Source of the DNA: Myxococcales bacterium
Lineage (GTDB): Bacteria > Myxococcota > Polyangia > Fen-1088
NCBI GenBank assembly: GCA_003155465.1
Contig: PMCR01000430.1
Span: 1-15,385, forward strand
DNA length: 15,385 nucleotides
Reading direction: 5' to 3'
Shown here: one piece after another, positions 1 to 6,799 of the stretch
Numbering within the stretch: the first letter of the stretch is position 1
Layout: each line of letters starts with the position of its first letter
Notes under the pieces: generated by a model
Database searches by the model: none
Seen by the model: only the letters and a program-made list of their open reading frames with translations
What the model was told of the DNA's origin: nothing
Position numbers and translations under genes: made by a program

Positions 1-881
1 GTCAGGGTCCAGGTGAGGAAGGAAACCTCGTCCTCCCATGTGGTCACGTCCAGCTTCTGCCCGGTCCAGTCCTCGCGCGCCACGGTCTGGAACTTCATCC
101 AGAACGGATTGGGATCCGCGTCCATCACAGCCCATCCCAGTTTTTCAAGCTGTCCGCGCAGGCGGGCCGCGATGGCGGTCACGTCGGGAACGAATTGTGG
201 CTTGAGGTAGATGTGGATCGCACCGGTGGTGTCGGAGCGAAGCTGATACAGGGCGCGCGTGGTTTCGACCGGAACGAAGACCCCGAACTTGCTCATCAGC
301 CCCATGTCCTTGGCGATGGCGACGATGCGACAATCGATGGTGTTGGCTGCACCGCGCGTGGTCTGCGCCGACAGGGTCACCGCGTCGCCCACCTTGACCT
401 TGAGCCTTTCCACCTGCGACTCGAAGACCATCATGGTGTTGGGTTCGTCGAGGTCCTCCAGACGCCCACTGACCAGTTCAATGACCTTGCGAAAGGCGGG
501 CTCATTCTTGATGTCGATGCCGGTGATGCCGGCCTGGGTCGAGCCCGAATCCGAGACGATCTTGGCCCAACCCCGGCCACGATGGACCATGCTCTCCATC
601 TCGGGCACGCTCTTCTTCACTGCCTCGATGACCCTTTCATACTCGGTCACCACCGGACCGCCAGCGCTGCTGGTCACTTTGAAGAAGCCGCCCACGTTGA
701 CATGGCCGGTGGAGAGCGTGGTGGCAGCCCGGATCATGGTTTCGCTCACGCCGGTCGACAAGGCGTTGAGCAGGATGAGCAGAGACGTCACGCCGGCGAT
801 GGCCGCAGCCAGGAAAAAGGTGCGGCGTCCGTGCTGAAGCAGGCTGCGAAAGGCGATCCGGATATCGAGAAGAAAGCCCAT
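1..881 (-). CDS. FtsX-like ABC transporter permease (second permease), C-terminus cut by window edge
   Basis: Reading the minus strand from the ATG at 881 gives 293 open codons that run off the left edge, so the C-terminus is missing. It begins MGFLLDIRIAFRSLLQHGRR, followed by one hydrophobic segment at about residues 22-43. An extracytoplasmic domain of MacB_PCD character follows, containing GITGIDIKNEPAF and VFVPVETTRALYQL. This is the usual N-terminal half of MacB/LolC/E-type permeases; the three C-terminal helices should lie beyond the window. The start lies 2 nt after the stop of the preceding permease (TAG-TC-ATG), so translational coupling is likely, and no strong Shine-Dalgarno is visible. 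With the ATPase and other permease it probably forms a heterodimeric transporter in the inner membrane. Substrate is unknown; lipoprotein transfer, peptide or lipid export are all possible. Confidence 0.85.
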   Translation of the reverse strand, partial: MGFLLDIRIAFRSLLQHGRRTFFLAAAIAGVTSLLILLNALSTGVSETMIRAATTLSTGHVNVGGFFKVTSSAGGPVVTEYERVIEAVKKSVPEMESMVHRGRGWAKIVSDSGSTQAGITGIDIKNEPAFRKVIELVSGRLEDLDEPNTMMVFESQVERLKVKVGDAVTLSAQTTRGAANTIDCRIVAIAKDMGLMSKFGVFVPVETTRALYQLRSDTTGAIHIYLKPQFVPDVTAIAARLRGQLEKLGWAVMDADPNPFWMKFQTVAREDWTGQKLDVTTWEDEVSFLTWTL

Positions 882-883
882 GA

Positions 884-3007
884 CTAGTCATCCCATTGCA
901 TGGCCTGGCGCGGGCTCACCCGCATGGCCAGCAGGCCTGGGTAGATGCTGGAGATCGCGCTCACCACGAGCACGATGCCGAGCGAGATGACGACGTTGGC
1001 TGGGCTCAGGCTGGGATGCAGGCGCGGGCCGGAGAACAAGAAGTAGAGGATGTCGTTGGCAGCCGGTATGCCCACCGCGTGGATCACGCCCACGATACCG
1101 GCCCCCAGCAGGGCGCCCAGGCTGCCGAACAGAACGCCCACGGCCAGCGCTTCGACCAGCAACATGCCGAGCAAGAAGCGGCGCTGGGCCCCCACCGCGC
1201 GCAAGGTCCCGATCTCGGGCATGCGTTCCAGGGTGGCCATAACCAGGGCGTTGTTGATGATGACCAGAGCGACGGCAAAAATGATCAACACCGATATGTA
1301 GAGCACGGCGCGGATCATGGTCACGAACTGTCCCACCAGACCCGAGGCCTTCTGCCAGGTGATGGCGTGCAGAGGAATCCCGGCCTTGGCGCCAGCCGCT
1401 TCGATCTCCTTGATAGTGGCGGCAATGCGTCGGGGATCCTTGACGATGACGGCCGCATTGAGCACATCCCCTTGCTCAAGTTGCGCCGGATCGTAGGACT
1501 GACTGGCCCGATCCGCTCGCTGCTGCCTGCCGGCCAGGCTGCGCAAGGCGGCCTCCGCCTGGTCGACCGGTGACTCGGCTCTGCCCGCTGGCGCCGTCTC
1601 CCCGACATCCGGCTTGCCAAACAGCTCGGCCTCGGCTCGCTCACGCGAGACCTCCTTCATTCCCGCCACGGCCTTGATTTCCTCCATTTCCCGCGCGCGC
1701 TCCGGGGTGAGCGAGCCGTACAGTTCGCGGAAGGAAACCATGTCCATCAGGTTGAGCTCACCCGCGATGTGCGAATCTTCCAAGCCCTCGAAGGCAAACG
1801 TGCCGTACACGCGCAGTTTCACCGACTGAACGTAGCCGCTCTTGGTGAAGGACTTGATGGTCAGCGTGTCGCCCACCCGCACGCGGTAGAGTTCCAGCAT
1901 AGGCGCCAATTGGTCGTAGAAGAAACGGTATCGCCGCGCGAAGTTGCCGTCGTCGACCCGGAAGAACTCGGCCAGCAGCTTGGCCACGTCGGCTTCTTGG
2001 CTGCCCAGCTCCCCCTGCAGCAGACGGCGAAAACTGGCCGTCTTCTGCCCGTCGAGCTGCAGCATGATCTCCTTCACCTCGGTGGTGTTCTGCTTGATAT
2101 AGCGCTGCAGCTCCTCGCTGCGGGCGATAGTCTTGCTGCGCTTGTTGAGCCCGTCGTTGATCCGGTCGAGGCGCAGGGCGGTCTTCAGCTTGACCTGCTG
2201 CTCATAGACCCACTTGGAAAACAAGAAGCCCCGCTCACCGCGCGGGATGGCCTTGCCGTCCACGATCTTCATACGGTCAAAGGATTTGGCGAAAGCGTCG
2301 GCGTCGGTGCCCAGGTAGCGCAGGAACAGCATGTCCGCATCGCTGGCCAAGGGCGCGATGCGATTTTCCAAGAACTCGAGCGCCGGATATGGATCGCGGT
2401 CGAACCCGGCCCAAAACTCAGCCGAGACGGCCTTGGCCACGGCGTCGAGGTCGTCCTGTGCGATGGCCTTCTCGCTCTGGATCTTACGTATGTTGTCGAT
2501 CTCCGCGGAGAGCACCGTGATGATCTGGCGCACGTGATCCTTCTCCGAGTCGTAGGCAACCCGCACCTCCTCGCCCGCAAGTTTGCGCCGGGCCAGGGCG
2601 CGCAGCCGTTCCAGCACCACGTCCACCGTGTTACCCGCGATCACGGTGGCCGCGGAAAGACCCATGGGAACCACGGCCTTGACGTTGGGCACGGCCAGCA
2701 GCGTCCGGCGCAAGGCCGCGAAGTCATCGATGGGCGTCAGATCAGGCGCCTCCATGGTCATGTTGCCCATCACGGTCAGCTCGTCCTTGGACTTGGCCGA
2801 GTAGACCTGGATGTGACCAGCCACCGACCCGATCACGCTGCGGCTCATGGAGGCGTCCACGCTGTCCACCAGCGCGGTCCCCACCACCACCAAGAGCGAT
2901 CCGAACAGAATGATGCCGCCGACGATCAGGGTCTTGAGCCGACTGGCGAAAAGATTGCGCAAGGCGATCTGAACGATCACCTTGATGGTGTCGAAATACC
3001 CGCGCAT
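884..3007 (-). CDS. FtsX/MacB-type ABC transporter permease with enlarged periplasmic region
   Basis: 707 residues. The open frame extends further upstream, but the ATG at 3007 is chosen because it overlaps the ATPase stop by one base (TGATG) and starts MRGYFDTIKVIVQIALRNLF, a typical permease N-terminus. One transmembrane helix lies at about 26-48 and three more at about 563-590, 612-640 and 672-695. The conserved FtsX-domain motif MPEIGTLRAVGAQRR (596-610) lies between helices 2 and 3. About 510 residues separate helix 1 from helix 2, roughly twice what I expect for MacB/LolC-like permeases. Residues about 130-375 are charged and look helical, and 455-515 are Ala/Glu/Gln/Arg-rich. It lies between the ATPase and a second permease and should pair with both at the inner membrane. 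The family call is firm; the substrate is unknown. Confidence 0.9.
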   Translation of the reverse strand: MRGYFDTIKVIVQIALRNLFASRLKTLIVGGIILFGSLLVVVGTALVDSVDASMSRSVIGSVAGHIQVYSAKSKDELTVMGNMTMEAPDLTPIDDFAALRRTLLAVPNVKAVVPMGLSAATVIAGNTVDVVLERLRALARRKLAGEEVRVAYDSEKDHVRQIITVLSAEIDNIRKIQSEKAIAQDDLDAVAKAVSAEFWAGFDRDPYPALEFLENRIAPLASDADMLFLRYLGTDADAFAKSFDRMKIVDGKAIPRGERGFLFSKWVYEQQVKLKTALRLDRINDGLNKRSKTIARSEELQRYIKQNTTEVKEIMLQLDGQKTASFRRLLQGELGSQEADVAKLLAEFFRVDDGNFARRYRFFYDQLAPMLELYRVRVGDTLTIKSFTKSGYVQSVKLRVYGTFAFEGLEDSHIAGELNLMDMVSFRELYGSLTPERAREMEEIKAVAGMKEVSRERAEAELFGKPDVGETAPAGRAESPVDQAEAALRSLAGRQQRADRASQSYDPAQLEQGDVLNAAVIVKDPRRIAATIKEIEAAGAKAGIPLHAITWQKASGLVGQFVTMIRAVLYISVLIIFAVALVIINNALVMATLERMPEIGTLRAVGAQRRFLLGMLLVEALAVGVLFGSLGALLGAGIVGVIHAVGIPAANDILYFLFSGPRLHPSLSPANVVISLGIVLVVSAISSIYPGLLAMRVSPRQAMQWDD

Positions 3008-3741
3008 CAGGCCGGCCTTCCCGCTGGCAGCCCGCCCGCCCGCACTGCCTCTTCGGCCGACACCCGATCCTGAATCTGGCCGTCGGCCAACCGCACCACC
3101 GCGCTGGCATAGGCCCACACGCGAGCGTCGTGGGTGGAGAATATGAAGGTCGTCTTCTCGCTCTGATTCAACTCCTTCATCAGATTCAGGATGTTGGTGC
3201 CGGTGACCGAATCCAGGTTGGCGGTCGGCTCGTCGGCCAGGACCAACTTGGGCCGCGTGACCAGTGCGCGTGCGATGGCCACCCGCTGGCGCTGTCCGCC
3301 GGAGAGCTCGCTGGGCCGGTGCTTGCCGTATTCGCGAATGCCCACACGGTCCAGCAGCGTGAGCACGCGCTGCTGCCGTTCGCGCGAGGTGAGCTGCCGC
3401 TGCAGTAGCAACGGCAGCTCCACGTTCTGCAAGACGCTGAGCACCGACACCAGATTGAAGCTCTGGAAGATGAAACCGATGGTGTGCAGGCGCAGTCGGG
3501 TCAATTCGCGCTCGGAGAGCTGCCCGGTTTGCTTGCCGTCGACGATGACCGTGCCGGCGCTGGGGGTATCCACGCAGCCCACCAGGTTGAGCAAGGTGGT
3601 CTTGCCACTGCCCGATGGTCCCGCGATGGCGAGAAACTCGCCCTCGGCCACGTCCAGGCTGACCCCGCGCAGGGCCGGGACCACCACCTGGCCCAGGTTG
3701 TAGTTCTTGCTGACGTTGCTGACGGAAACGATGTGGTTCAT
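3007..3741 (-). CDS. ABC transporter ATP-binding protein, LolD/MacB type
   Basis: 244 residues, normal length for a stand-alone LolD/MacB-class ATPase. All nucleotide-binding motifs are intact: Walker A GPSGSGKTT (41-49), Q-loop Q93 in IFQSFNL, signature LSGGQRQRVAIARAL (146-160), Walker B KLVLADEP with catalytic E171, D-loop NLD (175-177) and H-loop H204 in STHD. It should energise the two FtsX-like permeases downstream from the cytoplasmic face of the inner membrane; in this family ATP hydrolysis drives mechanotransmission to periplasmic domains rather than transport through a cavity. The start lies 12 nt after the padR stop and its stop overlaps the permease start by one base. The last about 18 residues (AEEAVRAGGLPAGRPA) are a non-conserved tail. 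LolD, MacB-ATPase and bacteriocin-export homologues cannot be separated from sequence alone. Confidence 0.95.
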   Translation of the reverse strand: MNHIVSVSNVSKNYNLGQVVVPALRGVSLDVAEGEFLAIAGPSGSGKTTLLNLVGCVDTPSAGTVIVDGKQTGQLSERELTRLRLHTIGFIFQSFNLVSVLSVLQNVELPLLLQRQLTSRERQQRVLTLLDRVGIREYGKHRPSELSGGQRQRVAIARALVTRPKLVLADEPTANLDSVTGTNILNLMKELNQSEKTTFIFSTHDARVWAYASAVVRLADGQIQDRVSAEEAVRAGGLPAGRPA

Positions 3742-3753
3742 GAGTTTGACTCG

Positions 3754-4434
3754 CTATTCGTCGTCAGAAGGGGCGTCTTCGGCCAGCAGCCGATACAGCG
3801 CCCGACGGACTTGGTTGAGTATCTTCTGGGCGTCGGCGATCTGGGCTGGGCTGCCGGTGTGGACGACCTGCAAGGTCGCAGCGGCGATATGTTTCAGCTC
3901 ACCGAAGAGGCCAAGCACGCACGCGTCGCTCTCGGGCTGGTCAGCAGCCTCCCAGGGTGTCGACAGGGTGTCGCGATGATTCTCCACGTGGGCTTTTCCA
4001 CGCTCAGTCAGGTGGTAAAGCCGGCCGCTGTTCGTGGTCTCGGCCCGCACCAGGCCTTCGTCTTCCAACTGCGCCAGCGCGGGATACACGGCGCCCGGGC
4101 TCGGTCGCCAGGCCCCGCGGCTGCGCTGTTCGAGCTCCTGCATGATCTGGTAGCCGTTGGTCGGCTTCTCGGCCAGCAAGACCAGGATGGCCGCGCGCAC
4201 GTCGCCGCGCTTGGCGCGAACGCCGCGCCGGAACAAGGACCAGGGAAATCCGCCAAACGGGGGAAAGGGAGGGAAAGGGGGAAAGCCACCGCCGGGCGGT
4301 CCCCAACCAAAGTGAGATGCGCCCTTTCCGCTTCCGGAATGCCGGCTGTGGCTGCCCGCCCAGAAGGTGACGTGGAAGACCGATCCGGGAAAGCATGGCC
4401 CGTTCGATCCTTTGTGCAGATGTCCAGCCAACAT
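3754..4434 (-). CDS. PadR-family transcriptional regulator with Gly/Pro/Phe-rich N-terminal extension
   Basis: 226 residues. The winged helix lies at about 77-150: RGDVRAAILVLLAEKPTNGY begins the first helix and turn, SPGAVYPALAQLEDEGLV is the recognition region, and GRLYHLTERGK is the wing, all diagnostic of PadR. Residues 165-220 are a helical C-terminus of the kind that dimerises in PadR proteins. Residues 44-71 are low complexity, with FPP repeated three times, ahead of the Arg-rich FRRGVRAKRGDVR. The ATG at 4434 has a weak AAGG upstream and is the first Met in frame. It is first gene of the transporter operon, 12 nt before the ATPase, which suggests a local repressor controlling the transporter and itself. 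A promoter and a perfect inverted repeat lie immediately upstream. The ligand is unknown. Confidence 0.92.
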   Translation of the reverse strand: MLAGHLHKGSNGPCFPGSVFHVTFWAGSHSRHSGSGKGASHFGWGPPGGGFPPFPPFPPFGGFPWSLFRRGVRAKRGDVRAAILVLLAEKPTNGYQIMQELEQRSRGAWRPSPGAVYPALAQLEDEGLVRAETTNSGRLYHLTERGKAHVENHRDTLSTPWEAADQPESDACVLGLFGELKHIAAATLQVVHTGSPAQIADAQKILNQVRRALYRLLAEDAPSDDE

Positions 4435-4446
4435 GTGAGCCTTGGT

Positions 4447-4464
4447 ATCGCGACCCTTCGCGAT
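4447..4464. promoter_or_regulatory. Candidate operator: perfect inverted repeat ATCGCGA-4-TCGCGAT
   Basis: Two perfect 7-bp arms (4447-4453 and 4458-4464) are separated by CCCT. The repeat lies just downstream of the predicted padR transcription start and ahead of its ATG, where a bound repressor would block transcription. PadR dimers bind inverted repeats, so autoregulation is a reasonable inference, but the arms do not show the ATGT/ACAT bases common in studied PadR operators. Confidence 0.4.
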
Positions 4465-4472
4465 GGTTCAAA

Positions 4473-4502
4473 GATATATCGCTATCAAGCCGGACCAGTC
4501 AA
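4473..4502 (-). promoter_or_regulatory. Predicted sigma70-like promoter for the padR-ABC operon
   Basis: On the minus strand TTGACT (4502-4497) is followed after 18 nt by TATATC (4478-4473); using ATATAT as the -10 gives a 17-nt spacer. This is the best promoter-like pair in the window and is correctly oriented for padR, whose ATG is about 39 nt downstream of the -10. The -10 sits inside the palindrome GATATATC, so it could also contribute to a divergent promoter, although I see no good -35 for the rpe side. Confidence 0.55.
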
Positions 4503-4508
4503 CACGAA

Positions 4509-4524
4509 AATTCCTACGGGAATT
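4509..4524. repeat. Short inverted repeat AATTCC-TACG-GGAATT upstream of the padR -35
   Basis: Perfect 6-bp arms with a 4-nt spacer lie 6 bp upstream of the predicted -35 of the padR promoter and at the beginning of the presumed rpe leader. It could be a second regulator site or a small hairpin. Its AT-rich arms stand out against the GC-rich surroundings. Confidence 0.35.
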
Positions 4525-4540
4525 CGGCCTAGGAGGTTGG

Positions 4541-4597
4541 GTGCTGTCAATGTTCCCGACACGGCTCCTGAGACGAGGGGTCGAGGCGAAACCCTAA
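4541..4597 (+). other. Possible 18-codon leader peptide ahead of rpe
   Basis: A perfect AGGAGG (4531-4536) precedes a GTG at 4541 by 4 nt. The frame contains an in-frame ATG at 4550 and ends at TAA 4595-4597, encoding 18 residues with three Arg near the middle (TRLLRRG). The GC-rich inverted repeat 4608-4655 follows. The spacing is short and the peptide has no recognisable attenuator codon run, so this may be chance; it is recorded because such a clean ribosome-binding site has no other owner. Confidence 0.2.
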
Positions 4598-4607
4598 GCA
4601 GCCAAAA

Positions 4608-4655
4608 GGCCGGGGGCGCTTTGCTGGCCCCGTTGGCTCCGCTCCCGCCCCGGCC
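4608..4655 (+). repeat. GC-rich inverted repeat in the rpe leader
   Basis: GGCCGGGG (4608-4615) and CCCCGGCC (4648-4655) are perfect 8-bp arms around a 32-nt loop that contains further G- and C-runs able to pair. The transcript would be strongly folded 90-130 nt upstream of rpe. No T-run follows, so it is not a canonical intrinsic terminator. Confidence 0.4.
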
Positions 4656-4742
4656 CCCTGCTCCGAATCAGTGGGGAGGAGTTGAACCGACTCTGACGCC
4701 CAGCCATGCTTGATCCCCACCATCAAACCCGGAGTCGCTTGC

Positions 4743-5408
4743 ATGCCCACTGTCGAGATTGCACCGTCGATCCTGTCTGCTGATCTCACACGCCTGGCTG
4801 AACAGGTGAAAGAAGCCGAGGCGGCCGGCGCCGAGCGCATCCACGTCGATGTCATGGATGGACGCTTCGTTCCCAACCTGAGCTTCGGGCCAATCATAGT
4901 GGAGGCTGTGCGGCGGTCGACCAAGGCCGTGGTCGAGGCCCACTTGATGATTGTCGAACCCGAGAAGTACATCCCCGACTTTGCCAAGGCGGGCGCAGAT
5001 ATCATCCAGGTACACCAGGAAACCTGCCCGCACCTGCACCGGACGATTCAGCAGATCCACGAACTCCACAAGAAGGCCTGCGTGGTGCTCAACCCCGCCA
5101 CGCCGCTTGTGACAATCGAGGAAATCCTTTGTGACGTGGACGAGATTCTGATCATGACCGTGAATCCCGGTTTCGGAGGTCAGAAGTTCCTCGAAACCAC
5201 GCTGCCCAAGATCGCGCGTTTGCGGCAGATGCTGGATGGGCGCGGGCTTCGCTGCGACCTCGAAGTAGACGGAGGCATTGGACCGACGACCGCGCCGGCC
5301 CTGGTCAAGGCCGGCGCCAACGTCTTCGTCGCCGGGGCTGCTGTCTACGCAGCCAAGCAAGGCGTGGCCGCGGCGATCCAAGGGATACGTGCGGCGGCGC
5401 AAACCTGA
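4743..5408 (+). CDS. rpe: Ribulose-phosphate 3-epimerase
   Basis: 221 residues, normal length for Rpe, which interconverts D-ribulose 5-phosphate and D-xylulose 5-phosphate in the cytoplasmic pentose-phosphate pathway or Calvin cycle. Family motifs are all present: APSILSAD near the N-terminus, [12 protein letters not shown] (34-45), EAHLMI (66-71), [10 protein letters not shown] (140-149) and EVDGGI (174-179). The metal and catalytic residues expected of the TIM-barrel epimerase are visible as H34, D36, H67 and D176. The ATG at 4743 is chosen because GGAG lies 8 nt upstream and the protein then begins at the usual place; a TTG at 4710 would add 11 residues without support. The gene stands alone, divergent from padR and convergent with the TPR gene. 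Confidence 0.97.
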   Translation: MPTVEIAPSILSADLTRLAEQVKEAEAAGAERIHVDVMDGRFVPNLSFGPIIVEAVRRSTKAVVEAHLMIVEPEKYIPDFAKAGADIIQVHQETCPHLHRTIQQIHELHKKACVVLNPATPLVTIEEILCDVDEILIMTVNPGFGGQKFLETTLPKIARLRQMLDGRGLRCDLEVDGGIGPTTAPALVKAGANVFVAGAAVYAAKQGVAAAIQGIRAAAQT

Positions 5409-5421
5409 CTGGGTGGCCGAC

Positions 5422-5436
5422 GAGGTGACTCACCTC
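5422..5436. terminator. Hairpin between convergent rpe and TPR genes
   Basis: GAGGTGA (5422-5428) and TCACCTC (5430-5436) form a near-perfect palindrome in the 54-bp gap between two convergent stop codons, where a bidirectional terminator is expected. As RNA it gives a stem of six base pairs with a three-base loop. There is no T-run on either side, so it may only stabilise 3' ends. Confidence 0.35.
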
Positions 5437-5462
5437 ACGCCCTGCGGCCGCAATCTCTGTTG

Positions 5463-6602
5463 CTACAGCCTGTCGACAATGGCGCGCAGCTCGCGCGCAT
5501 GGCGGCCAGTGGGGGCAAGCTCCAGGTACTTCTTGTATGCAGCCTTGGCCTCGGCTGATCTGCCCATCACCTGTTCGGCCCCACCCAGGAAGACGTAGGC
5601 GTCGGGCAGATCGCGTTTGACCTGCAACGCCCTCCTCGCCCAAGACCTCGCCTCGGCCGCGCGGCCGAGATCGATCGCCGCGCGGGCTAGAATCACCATG
5701 ATATCGGCCGCCCGGGGCTCAGCCTCGATGGCTGGACGACATGCGGCCAATACCCCCAGGGGCTTGCCCTTTCCCCTGGCATCGGCCTTGCGGCAGCGCT
5801 CACCCAGTTCCTCTGTCGCCGACGCAGCATCACCTTCTGTGGGCGCATGGGCCTCGACACCGTCGACCGCCTGGCTCGGTGTCTCGCCATATGCCACCTG
5901 GGGTCGGCCTCCTGCCTCCTGCTCGGCCGGATTCGCCGGGCTGGCCTCAGCATCCGCCGAGGCCGCAGCCTGGTCTTCTGGGCTGACCGGCGCGAGCGCC
6001 GGCTGCAAGCCTGCCATCTGGTCGACAGGCTGCCCGCCTGCTCGATTGGTCTCGCCCGCGCCCATGTCGATCGCCGGCGCACAATCTGCAGTCGGGGTTG
6101 CTGCCGCGGCTGCTGCGGAAGATGCCAAGGCTCGGCTCTTGTTCGGGCCAATCCGCATGGCGTAGAGACTCCCGCCGCCAACCAGGGCAAGAGTCAGCAA
6201 CAAGAGGGGCCATCGGCGCGCGTGGGAACGAAGGCCGCTATCCGGCTTGTCAAGGGTGGGCCAGTTCCTGATAAGCTCCTCTTCAGCCGACGAGTTAGAC
6301 GCTGTGGTTTGCTCCTCCGTGGCGGGTGGGTCGTCGGCCTGCTGTGCCTGAGGGGCTTGGTCGAAAATGCCCGCGCCTTCCGTTGCAGAGTCTGCAGTCA
6401 GCAATGGCGAATCCTGCGAACCGCCGGCCGCCGGCTCAGGTGGTTTCGTGTCTGCCTGCCCACAGGGCGCTGCCGTCTGCCGCGGTTCACTCTCCGCCTC
6501 CACTATGTCGCCAGCTCCCTGAACCCCATCCTGTGTCGCCGCGCAATCAGTCCGCGGCCGGTCAGCTCCCGGTCGTAGACCTTCGGCAGATGGCAAGTCC
6601 AT
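5463..6602 (-). CDS. Single-pass membrane protein with C-terminal TPR-like repeats
   Basis: 379 residues. The start is well supported: AAGGAGGA (6614-6607) lies 4 nt before the ATG. Residues 1-125 are low-complexity, rich in Ala, Pro, Gln, Asp and Glu. A basic stretch (RSHARR) precedes a single helix at about 131-148 (WPLLLLTLALVGGGSLYAM), which by the positive-inside rule places the N-terminus in the cytoplasm and the rest in the periplasm. Residues 160-265 are an Ala/Pro/Glu-rich linker. Two TPR-like 34-residue units follow, at about 297-330 and 331-364, the second ending YLELAPTGRHARELR. Two units is short for a TPR fold, so it probably packs with flanking helices or a partner. No enzymatic motif is visible. 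It lies 197 bp downstream of the big lipoprotein on the same strand; a shared role in the envelope is only inference. Confidence 0.85.
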   Translation of the reverse strand: MDLPSAEGLRPGADRPRTDCAATQDGVQGAGDIVEAESEPRQTAAPCGQADTKPPEPAAGGSQDSPLLTADSATEGAGIFDQAPQAQQADDPPATEEQTTASNSSAEEELIRNWPTLDKPDSGLRSHARRWPLLLLTLALVGGGSLYAMRIGPNKSRALASSAAAAAATPTADCAPAIDMGAGETNRAGGQPVDQMAGLQPALAPVSPEDQAAASADAEASPANPAEQEAGGRPQVAYGETPSQAVDGVEAHAPTEGDAASATEELGERCRKADARGKGKPLGVLAACRPAIEAEPRAADIMVILARAAIDLGRAAEARSWARRALQVKRDLPDAYVFLGGAEQVMGRSAEAKAAYKKYLELAPTGRHARELRAIVDRL

Positions 6603-6799
6603 GTGTTCCTCCTTGGTTGCGCCGGGCTATTGAGCTGTCCCGTCTGTAGTAGTGATGCAGGTTGCGTTCCTCGGCCGTACTGCTGTGGGGCAGAGCTATC
6701 CAAAGTCACCGTCACCCGGCAGCGGGGAGCGCCGTCGGTCCTGACGATCTTTGCCAACGGCTACGGAGCCGAGTCCGACACCGTCACCGCAGCGCGATC

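Larger units (their letters stand above)
4435..4742. other. Divergent padR/rpe intergenic region (308 bp)
   Basis: No convincing protein gene lies here. The left part (4447-4524) is comparatively AT-rich and carries three short inverted repeats plus a minus-strand promoter for padR. The right part (4525-4742) should be the rpe 5' leader: it has an AGGAGG followed by a very short open frame, then a GC-rich stretch with an 8-bp inverted repeat, then the rpe Shine-Dalgarno. I looked for tRNA, SRP RNA and common riboswitch cores and did not find a match I would defend. Confidence 0.7.

Noticed and set aside
1769..3073. A 434-codon + strand frame opposite the first permease
   Set aside because: Antisense shadow of a recognised FtsX-type permease; His/Gln/Val-rich without motifs.
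4530..4690. SRP (4.5S) RNA, because of the sequence AAGCAGCC in a GC-rich structured stretch
   Set aside because: The required domain IV core (GGAA-type tetraloop between paired GG/CC flanked by the symmetric loop) is not present.
3484..4713. A 409-codon + strand frame opposite the ATPase and padR
   Set aside because: Antisense to two recognised genes and crosses the padR promoter; no domain recognised.
6758..6771. Hairpin CGGCT-ACGG-AGCCG after the lipoprotein stop as an intrinsic terminator
   Set aside because: Only a 5-bp stem and no T-run; too weak to annotate as a terminator.
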